Source: Collinsella sp.
Lineage (GTDB): Bacteria > Actinomycetota > Coriobacteriia > Coriobacteriales > Coriobacteriaceae
NCBI GenBank assembly: GCA_031295725.1
Contig: JAUMNV010000037.1
Coordinates: 1-27,873 of the forward strand
Direction of reading: 5' to 3'
Length of the DNA stretch: 27,873 bases
In this document: positions 21,683 through 27,873 of the stretch, piece by piece
Layout of the letters: the number at the start of each line of letters is the position of its first letter
Numbering within the stretch: position 1 is the first letter of the stretch
The notes under the pieces: generated by a model
Told to the model about the DNA's origin: nothing
Databases searched by the model: none
Seen by the model: only the letters and a program-made list of their open reading frames with translations
Made by a program: the position numbers and the translations under genes

Positions 21683-24127
21683 CTAGAACAGACTGCTCGA
21701 GCGGGACAGGTAAACCCGCTTGATCGTCGAAACAACAACAAGATACAACACGCTCAGCAGTGCAACGATGCCCAGATACCACATGGGCAGCGTGACAAGG
21801 CCGAGCAGTTGCGCGGCAGGACTCAGCGCGAGAAGGGCCGAGGCGATAAGCATGGTGGCGACCATTATCACGAGCGGACGACACGGCCGGTCCCCGTCGC
21901 GAACGTTCCGCGCTCGCAAGACGAGGAGCACGAGCGATTCGGTCCAAGCGCACTCCAGTAACCATCCGGTCTGGAAGGTCGCGATAAAGGCCGCCTGGCC
22001 CGCAGCACTCAACGTGACAAAGGACCCACCGCACACCGCGGGGCAAACGCCCAGGAGTAAAATGGCAAACGTGATGATGTCAAACGCCGAACTCGCGAAG
22101 CCAAAGTGAAGCATAAAGCTGCCGAGGCCCTTGCCCGACCATGCCTTGGGACGGGCGATCTCCGCATCGTCGACGTTATCCCACGAGAGCGCCAGGCAGG
22201 TGGCGTCATAGCACAGGTTGAGCAAAAGCAGCTGAGCGGCGGTTGCCGGCAAAAACGGCAGGAAGATACTCGAGGCGGCAACCGAGCAGATATTGCCAAA
22301 GTTGGAACTCGACGCGATGCGAATGTACTTGGAAGCGTTGGCGAACGAAGTCCTGCCTTCGCTGACGCCCTCGGCGACCACGCCCAGGTCGCGCTCGAGC
22401 AGTACCAGATCGGCAACCTTTTTGGATTCCGCTGCCGCCGAGTCCACAACGATGCCGACATCTGCCGACGTAAGCGCCGGCACATCGTTCACACCATCGC
22501 CGATATAGCCGACCGTATGGCCAGAGAGTCGAATGAGACTGACAACATGAGCCTTTTGCGCGGGCGTGAGCTCGGCAAACACACGAGTACGCCCCACGCG
22601 AACAAGCGCCTCGGACTCCTCCATGGCATCGAGCATGCTGCCGGTGATAACGCTATCGGCAGGAATGCCCAGGCGCGAACAGGTTGACCGGGCAACCGAA
22701 GCCGAGTCGCCAGTAAGCACGCGCACCTCAACGGAAAGGTCGGACAGCGCGCGCACGGCGGCGCGAGCGCTTGCCTTGGGCCGATCGAAAAAGCCCAAAA
22801 AGCCGCAGAGCACCAGGTCACCCCAGTCCGAAGACGTTGTGCTGTAGGCAACGGCGAGGACCTTGATGCCGTCGGCACGCATGTCCTCGGCAACCTCATA
22901 GGCGCTCTGGCGGCCCGCGGCGTCCATGGGGACGAGTTCCCCTTTAAAGTTGGCCCAGGCACAACGAGCGCAAACACTCTCGACCTCGCCCTTTACGATG
23001 GTCAAGTGATTGCCAGGGCGAGTCTGCAGCCCCAGGCAACCAAGCGCCCCAGGCATGGCATCGAGCTTAACACCCGAAGCCTTGGTGACGTGGTCGAAAG
23101 GATCAGATGCGTGCAGGGTAAATGCGCCTGCGAGGTCTTTGGCGGCGAGACGCAACTCGGGCGCGGCGCACGCGTCGGCAATGGCCCGGTTGAGCTGGTT
23201 GGCGGCCGCCCCCTGGCTCGTACTCTCCAAATACGCCAGGTTGAGCGTTTGCTCGCTTTCGTTGCCCAGGATATCGGTATAGTACTCGAGCACCGCGGCG
23301 TCCTCGGTGAGCGTGCCCGTCTTGTCCACGCACACCACGTCCATGGAGCCCAGTGATTCCATGGCGTCAACGTTTTTAACAATGACCTGTTTGTTCTTAA
23401 GGCGATGCGCGCTGCCCGAAAGGCACACGCTTGTGACGACTGGCAGCATCTCGGGGACCAGGCCAACGGCCGTGCCCAGGGCAAACAGCAGGGCCTGCGG
23501 CCAGTCGCCCAGCACAAAACCTCGAATCATAATGACAAACGGCAGCACGATGAGCATGCACCTCACCAGGGCGGCACAGATGCTCCTGGCACCAGCGCCA
23601 AACTGCGTGCCTAGCCGAGCGCGCCGCGGCGATGTGGGCGGCTCCTCGGAAACGCGAGCGTGAACGGTTGCCGAAGCCTTTCCGTCAATGATGGTCGTTC
23701 CAGCACGGACGGCCTCCCCTTCTCGCTTGACGGTCTGACCGCTCTCGCCCGTAAGCGACGATTCGGAGACAAGGATGTGGTCGCCCTTGGCAAGGACCGC
23801 ATCGACCGGGCAGAGCATACCGGCATACAGGCGAATCACATCGCCAGGCACGAGCTGGTCGGAATCGACTTGAATCCAGCAAGCGTCGACACGTTTCCAA
23901 ACGGCCGCATGGTTCGCCTTAAACATGTGCCGGTCGAAGCTGCGCTTGGCTTCGTTTTCGTAGAACAGGCGCACCAGGCCGCCGACCAGCCACATCAAAA
24001 ACAGCACGGCAGGTGCGAACACTCCTGTCTGGCCTTGCGCCTGCGGTACGACGTCGACCAAAAAGGCCAAGCCGGCAAGTGCAAGCAGCAGCGACGAAAA
24101 CGGATTAAAGAACGATTTTTTAATCAT
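21683..24127 (-). CDS. Divergent short MgtA-like P-type ATPase
   Basis: This 814-residue paralogue of the MgtA-like ATPase keeps the catalytic set: SSLTGES, VCVDKTGTLT (D268), LTGDSAS and GDGVNDVPAL. It also has AVGLVPEMLP in M4 and CYDATCLALSWDNVDD in M6, close to the MgtA versions. It starts directly at the first membrane helix (MIKKSFFNPF aligns with AFVNPF near residue 87 of the other pump), so the N-terminal cytosolic segment is missing. The start is well supported by AAAGAGG 5 nt upstream, so this is not an annotation artefact. The KGA of the nucleotide domain reads KGE here. Cation specificity may differ from Mg2+. A TACAAT box (24154-24159) lies 26 nt upstream. Confidence 0.88.
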   Translation of the reverse strand: MIKKSFFNPFSSLLLALAGLAFLVDVVPQAQGQTGVFAPAVLFLMWLVGGLVRLFYENEAKRSFDRHMFKANHAAVWKRVDACWIQVDSDQLVPGDVIRLYAGMLCPVDAVLAKGDHILVSESSLTGESGQTVKREGEAVRAGTTIIDGKASATVHARVSEEPPTSPRRARLGTQFGAGARSICAALVRCMLIVLPFVIMIRGFVLGDWPQALLFALGTAVGLVPEMLPVVTSVCLSGSAHRLKNKQVIVKNVDAMESLGSMDVVCVDKTGTLTEDAAVLEYYTDILGNESEQTLNLAYLESTSQGAAANQLNRAIADACAAPELRLAAKDLAGAFTLHASDPFDHVTKASGVKLDAMPGALGCLGLQTRPGNHLTIVKGEVESVCARCAWANFKGELVPMDAAGRQSAYEVAEDMRADGIKVLAVAYSTTSSDWGDLVLCGFLGFFDRPKASARAAVRALSDLSVEVRVLTGDSASVARSTCSRLGIPADSVITGSMLDAMEESEALVRVGRTRVFAELTPAQKAHVVSLIRLSGHTVGYIGDGVNDVPALTSADVGIVVDSAAAESKKVADLVLLERDLGVVAEGVSEGRTSFANASKYIRIASSSNFGNICSVAASSIFLPFLPATAAQLLLLNLCYDATCLALSWDNVDDAEIARPKAWSGKGLGSFMLHFGFASSAFDIITFAILLLGVCPAVCGGSFVTLSAAGQAAFIATFQTGWLLECAWTESLVLLVLRARNVRDGDRPCRPLVIMVATMLIASALLALSPAAQLLGLVTLPMWYLGIVALLSVLYLVVVSTIKRVYLSRSSSLF

Positions 24128-24225
24128 CGAAGCCTCTTTCTAGCATGGCTTCGATTGTATCCGAGGCGTATACCAGCATCCCCGCCCCAGACCTTGCGAC
24201 TTCCTTGCTTTTACGCGTGACAAAG

Positions 24226-24264
24226 TTTTGCTATTGCTCACTTGCGCCGCACTTGGGATGCAGG
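24226..24264 (+). other. Segment resembling part of the downstream membrane protein
   Basis: Read in the frame of 24145, codons 24226-24264 encode FCYCSLAPHLGCR. The membrane protein downstream has FCYCTLAPRFGMR at residues 71-83 (24694-24732), 9 of 13 identical, with most codons differing at synonymous positions. It may be a relic of a partial duplication. The rest of 24128-24271 shows no gene; it carries the upstream region of the short ATPase on one side and of the small TM ORF on the other. Confidence 0.35.
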
Positions 24265-24271
24265 GTAAACA

Positions 24272-24427
24272 GTGAAGGAGCTGCAGAGCAGGCCTACGCT
24301 CCAGTTGCCGCTCAAAAACGCCGTGACCACGTCGCAGATATCCTTGCTCGCGCTCATCTTGGTTGGGGACATCGGCCTTCTGCTCATTGCGGTGAGTATC
24401 TTGCTCTATGCTCTTATCCAACGCTAG
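24272..24427 (+). CDS. 51-residue single-TM small protein
   Basis: A GTG start (24272) with AGGG 6 nt upstream opens a 51-codon frame. The N-terminal half is polar (KELQSRPTLQLPLKNAVTT). The C-terminal half is one strong membrane helix (LLALILVGDIGLLLIAVSIL) ending in YALIQR. The clear hydrophobic segment and position 56 nt before the next gene on the same strand support it as real, though the ribosome site is modest. No family is recognised. It competes with an overlapping longer frame from 24145, which looks non-coding. Confidence 0.55.
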   Translation: MKELQSRPTLQLPLKNAVTTSQISLLALILVGDIGLLLIAVSILLYALIQR

Positions 24428-24483
24428 CCCAGACTGACGCGCCCCGCGCGCCGCAACGACCGCCACGACACCAAGGACCGGCA

Positions 24484-25617
24484 ATGGCTACACTTTCCGA
24501 ACAAGAACGCAAGCGCATCCGGCGATACTGCATCTACCCCAAGATTGCCGGTGCGGCGCTTGCCATGGCATTCGTGCTGCCATTTTTGATCATTCCCTTC
24601 GAAATGATTGACGACATCGTCTTTCATCACGAAGGCTTCCAAGAGACGGGTATGATGACCGCCCTGGTGCTCACCGCCATCGAGCTCGTCATATTCTGCT
24701 ACTGCACGCTCGCGCCACGCTTTGGTATGCGCGGCAAGCAGTGGAAGAAAATGCAGCGCCGACTCGTCGTCGAGCAGACCGAGAAAGACCGCTCGGCACA
24801 AATCGCAGGCGTTGTCGGTACGCAGGCCGCCGCGCGCTTACTCAAGAACAGCGACAACGAGACCGCACGCAATCTGGGCAGCGCGGCAGAAGTCGCCGCT
24901 GCCGTAGGCGCCGTTGCCACCGCAGCAGACGTGCTTACCGAGAGCTTCGCTAACGCAAAGGCCATGGCGGAGGCCTGCGGCTTGCCTATCCCCCGTGCAA
25001 AAAAGTGGATCATCGCGCTTGTGGCGCTACCCCTCGCAATCGTATGCGGTGCCTATATCCCGCAGCTGGCGCAGGGAAACACCGAGATGCAGGAGAACGC
25101 CGCGGCCGCGGCCGAGCAGATCGCCATCGCCCGCAAGACGTTAGAGCCCGCATGCGAGTACGTGTCTGCCGATGACCCTTACGAGCGATATCAAGATTAC
25201 GGCTATCACGTCCGCGGCTACTTGCACGACGGCGACTCCGATACCCAGAAGACCTATACGTACCTGGATTTCGACAACAAGGGAACGCTCAAGGAAGTGA
25301 GTTACGTAGCAGAAATCGACCCCGATGCGAGCCTTGAGGACAACCTCGCCCGCATCGAGCTCGACTTTGACGAGCTTTCCTCTGTCGTCCAAACCGCAGA
25401 CGTCAAGACCGTGAGCCCCGAGCTCCTAGCACCGCAAAAGCTCCCCGAAGAGTTTAGGCAGGCTTTCTTGAACGGTTCGCTCTACGAGAGAATCTCCATC
25501 AGGACGAGCGACGACCCCGTCAAAGCGTATTACTCGTTTGACACGGATCCCGAGGACGAGTTTGACGAGTACACCCATCCAAGCATCCGTATCACGTTGA
25601 TGGGTAAAACGAGCTAG
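24484..25617 (+). CDS. Three-TM membrane protein of unknown function
   Basis: This 377-residue protein has two N-terminal helices (about 21-39 and 56-75) and a cytoplasmic or extracytoplasmic region (about 80-172) rich in Ala and charged residues that may be a coiled coil. A third helix (about 174-192) is followed by a soluble C-terminal domain of about 180 residues, acidic, with many Tyr and Asp (including DDPYERYQDYGYHVRGY). The frame is open back to 24145, but ATG 24484 has AAGGA 6 nt upstream and starts the plausible protein. I recognise no family or catalytic motif. It may be co-transcribed with the 51-residue ORF. Confidence 0.8.
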   Translation: MATLSEQERKRIRRYCIYPKIAGAALAMAFVLPFLIIPFEMIDDIVFHHEGFQETGMMTALVLTAIELVIFCYCTLAPRFGMRGKQWKKMQRRLVVEQTEKDRSAQIAGVVGTQAAARLLKNSDNETARNLGSAAEVAAAVGAVATAADVLTESFANAKAMAEACGLPIPRAKKWIIALVALPLAIVCGAYIPQLAQGNTEMQENAAAAAEQIAIARKTLEPACEYVSADDPYERYQDYGYHVRGYLHDGDSDTQKTYTYLDFDNKGTLKEVSYVAEIDPDASLEDNLARIELDFDELSSVVQTADVKTVSPELLAPQKLPEEFRQAFLNGSLYERISIRTSDDPVKAYYSFDTDPEDEFDEYTHPSIRITLMGKTS

Positions 25618-25645
25618 GCGCAGGAGGGGGGCTGCCCCTTCCCCC

Positions 25646-25676
25646 ATGTGGCAAAGGGACAGCCCCTTTGTCACAT
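25646..25676. repeat. Second GTGACAAAGGGAC-family palindrome
   Basis: Imperfect 15-nt arms (25646-25660 and 25662-25676, two mismatches) share the AAAGGGAC and CCCTTTGTCACAT parts with the element at 17880-17912. It lies between two convergent genes, and its right end touches the TAA stop (25676-25678) of the permease. It may serve as the terminator there. Confidence 0.75.
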
Positions 25677-27873
25677 TATTCCGAGCGCAGAGCCTCTACG
25701 GGGTCTTTCTTAGACGCGCTGCGGGCCGGCAGCAAGCCAGCGACGACCGTCAGCACCACCGAGATCGCGATGAGCGCCAGCGCGTCCTGAACGGGCAGGC
25801 TCATCAGGTTGGGAACCTGCTTGGTCGCAAGCGCCCAGGCATTGACCGGGAGGCTCACGAGCACCACGACGGCGATGGCAAAAACGCCGGCGATGAGGCC
25901 CTCGATAAAGGTCTCGGCATTGAATACGTTGGCCACGTTGCGTTTCGACGCGCCGATCGCGCGCAAGATGCCGATCTCCTTTTTGCGCTCCAGCACGCTG
26001 ATGTAGGTGATGATGCCGATCATGATAGAGCTCACCACCAGGCTAATACTCACAAACGCAATGAGCACCAAGCTGATGGTGTTCACGATATCGGTCACCG
26101 AGCCCATGATGATGCCCATGTAGTCGGTGTACGAGATTGCCTGCTCGTCATGCCCGGCGGCTTTGACCTGCTTGTTATACGCATCGATATGGTCGAGCAC
26201 GTGCTCCTTGGCCTCAAAGTCGCGCGGGAAGATCTTGACCGAGATGGGATCTGCCTCGTCCGCATAACACAGCGTGGTCAGGTTGTTGTCGTAGGTGAGC
26301 TGCGACGCCTTCGCATAGCTCATCATGAGCGAACTCAGATCCTCGGCATCCATGTTGAAATGGATGGCATGAGCAAAGGCGCTCGCATCCACACGCATAG
26401 CGCTCGCCAGGTTGGCAAAACTCGATGACATCTGCGTCGCCATCTGGCCCATGAGCCCTTCCGCGCACGCCTTGAGCTGAGCTGACACCGTCGCCGCAAT
26501 CTGATCGCTGATCGACTTCATCACCTGATCCATAGCCTGCTGCAGATACGGAGCCAGCTGCTTTTGCACATAGTCGGTCATCGCCTGCTGCAAGCGCTCG
26601 GCCAGGGCATCGCCGCCGAGCGCTTTGAGTTGGGCCAGGATTTGCTGGGCTGCCGTATCACTCTCAAGATACGCCGAGAATGCGGCAGCGAGCTTTGATG
26701 CGTCCTTAAGATCTTCGGGCGACAGCGCCTTAAACTGATCAGACTGTAAAAAACCCTCAAACAGTTGGTTGGCAAGCGTTCCCACCTGCTGCATTTGCTC
26801 GGGCGTGAGCTCCAGACCGTCAAAGACGCCCGAGAAATCTGGGGCTGGCGCTTTGGCGATGATGTCGCTGAAATCGATATCCTTCCCTACGCCCGAAAGG
26901 TCAATGTCCAGCCCGGACAAGTCAAGGCCCGACAGGTCCATACCGCCGGCAACACCCGAGAGCGCGGAGGTATCGAACGAGAACGCGCTCTTAAGTGCCG
27001 CCTCGTCCACACTGAACATGCTGCCCAGATCCACGCCTTGCTTGGCCTCGCCCTGCAGTTCATCGAAAGACTTGCCCGTAAAGACATCCGTCTCGGGGTG
27101 GGCGAGTTGCTCCTGCACAATCTGCGAATCGGCGGCGCACTCCATAAGCTGGCGAGTCAGCGCATGCGTGTAGGCAATGCCCGGGGACAACGCACTCGCA
27201 TTGGCTGTCTCGTTAGGTCGCACCACACCAACGATACGCACATCAATGCCATCGGCAACCTTGGTGGCCATAAAGTCGGCGTCGCCAGACATGTCAGTCC
27301 ACATGCCGGTCTCTTCGTTTTTGCGATAGGCATCGGCCGGCGACAGCACCTTAAACGTCGTGGACAGCGCATCGTCGTAGGTAAAGTCGGCACCGGTCTC
27401 GGGCGTTTCGACCCCACCGTCAGCCGTCATAGCGCTGTTAACCAGGTCGTTGAGCTCATCGATATCCAGCGCACCGATGCTGTAGAGCGTATAGTCGCCC
27501 ACCGTACCGCGGCTCGAAAGCACCATCACGGCTTCGTTAGCAGACGTAGGCCAATGCCCCGCCACGACGTCGTATTGGCTGTCGAGCAGGCTCTGGTCGT
27601 CAATCATCTCGTTAAAGACCGAGGTTCCCATGGATTCCATGCTCACCGTTGCCGCCGAGCTCGCGCCTCCGCTCATGGCCTCGGTCATGGCGTTGGGTAC
27701 CAGCCGGACAGGCTTCTCATCGCCCTTGCCGACACGATAGACAACCGGCGATACACCGTAGCCGTACTGAATGGCGTTGACCTCTTTATCGATGCCGTCG
27801 CCACCGGCATCGAGCCATGCCTTAAAGCTCGTCATGTCGTTGGACTTAACGCTCGCAAACATATCCTTTACGG
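25676..27873 (-). CDS. FtsX/MacB-type ABC transporter permease, partial
   Basis: The frame stays open to the window edge, so the true start is outside; the visible part is 732 codons. The C-terminal 220 residues hold three membrane helices and the FtsX core pattern ISVLERKKEIGILRAIGASK, then the ending PARSASKKDPVEALRSE, which is the usual end of MacB-like permeases. A very large extracytoplasmic domain precedes it. It contains a Gly/Asp/Leu repeat region (about 26870-26950; DLSGLDLSGLDIDLSG) and a Gln/Ala-rich helical region (QLAPYLQQAMDQVMKS). The cognate ATPase would be expected just outside the window. The function is probably export or envelope mechanotransmission; the substrate is unknown. 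Confidence 0.88.
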   Translation of the reverse strand, partial: VKDMFASVKSNDMTSFKAWLDAGGDGIDKEVNAIQYGYGVSPVVYRVGKGDEKPVRLVPNAMTEAMSGGASSAATVSMESMGTSVFNEMIDDQSLLDSQYDVVAGHWPTSANEAVMVLSSRGTVGDYTLYSIGALDIDELNDLVNSAMTADGGVETPETGADFTYDDALSTTFKVLSPADAYRKNEETGMWTDMSGDADFMATKVADGIDVRIVGVVRPNETANASALSPGIAYTHALTRQLMECAADSQIVQEQLAHPETDVFTGKSFDELQGEAKQGVDLGSMFSVDEAALKSAFSFDTSALSGVAGGMDLSGLDLSGLDIDLSGVGKDIDFSDIIAKAPAPDFSGVFDGLELTPEQMQQVGTLANQLFEGFLQSDQFKALSPEDLKDASKLAAAFSAYLESDTAAQQILAQLKALGGDALAERLQQAMTDYVQKQLAPYLQQAMDQVMKSISDQIAATVSAQLKACAEGLMGQMATQMSSSFANLASAMRVDASAFAHAIHFNMDAEDLSSLMMSYAKASQLTYDNNLTTLCYADEADPISVKIFPRDFEAKEHVLDHIDAYNKQVKAAGHDEQAISYTDYMGIIMGSVTDIVNTISLVLIAFVSISLVVSSIMIGIITYISVLERKKEIGILRAIGASKRNVANVFNAETFIEGLIAGVFAIAVVVLVSLPVNAWALATKQVPNLMSLPVQDALALIAISVVLTVVAGLLPARSASKKDPVEALRSE

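Noticed and set aside
24145..24483. N-terminal extension of the three-TM membrane protein
   Set aside because: The extension has no ribosome site at 24145, no domain-like sequence apart from one short repeat, and overlaps a better small TM ORF in another frame. ATG 24484 has a ribosome site.

Overview
The window is GC-rich, densely coded chromosomal DNA. Gene content, small high-GC Gram-positive style operons, AAGGAG-type ribosome sites and a set of short palindromic intergenic repeats all suggest a gut Coriobacteriia genome, most likely a Collinsella relative. This is inference from family resemblance; there is no rRNA or other marker gene to prove it. I saw no tRNA, rRNA, phage, insertion sequence or CRISPR array.

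Layout. Positions 1-235 hold the start of a leftward gene resembling a VUT-type queuosine-precursor transporter, with a promoter and a possible preQ1-I-type leader. Then come prfC (RF3, leftward) and a rightward GntR regulator / ABC ATPase / ABC permease operon with a perfect operator-like dyad over its promoter. Next, leftward, are a ClC-family protein and a two-gene unit of a 2-TM potassium channel and a LOG-like protein. From 6.8 to 13.3 kb there are two hybrid sensor kinases. One carries two fused periplasmic solute-binding domains. The other is translationally coupled to a separate solute-binding lipoprotein. A flavin split-barrel protein lies between them. From 13.4 to 17.9 kb lie a MalY/PatB-type C-S lyase, trmO, a Xre-zinc ribbon-TipAS regulator broken by one amber codon, a glutaredoxin and a tRNA-dihydrouridine synthase.

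From 17.9 to 24.1 kb is a leftward magnesium-transport island. In transcription order it holds a short divergent MgtA-like P-type ATPase, a winged-helix protein without a receiver domain, a terminator hairpin, a leader with a possible 26-codon ORF, a full-length MgtA-like ATPase and a 51-residue single-TM protein. A second 51-residue single-TM ORF and a three-TM membrane protein of unknown function run divergently beside it. The window ends inside a large FtsX/MacB-type ABC permease.

The best leads for something undescribed are these: the paired ATPase / receiver-less regulator / micro-membrane-protein island with its leader; the fused and split solute-binding sensor kinases lying tail to tail with no output regulator nearby; the TipAS regulator with a Trp-to-amber break; and at least three short palindromic repeat families, one with a REPIN-like layout of two inverted arms around a conserved 16-nt spacer.
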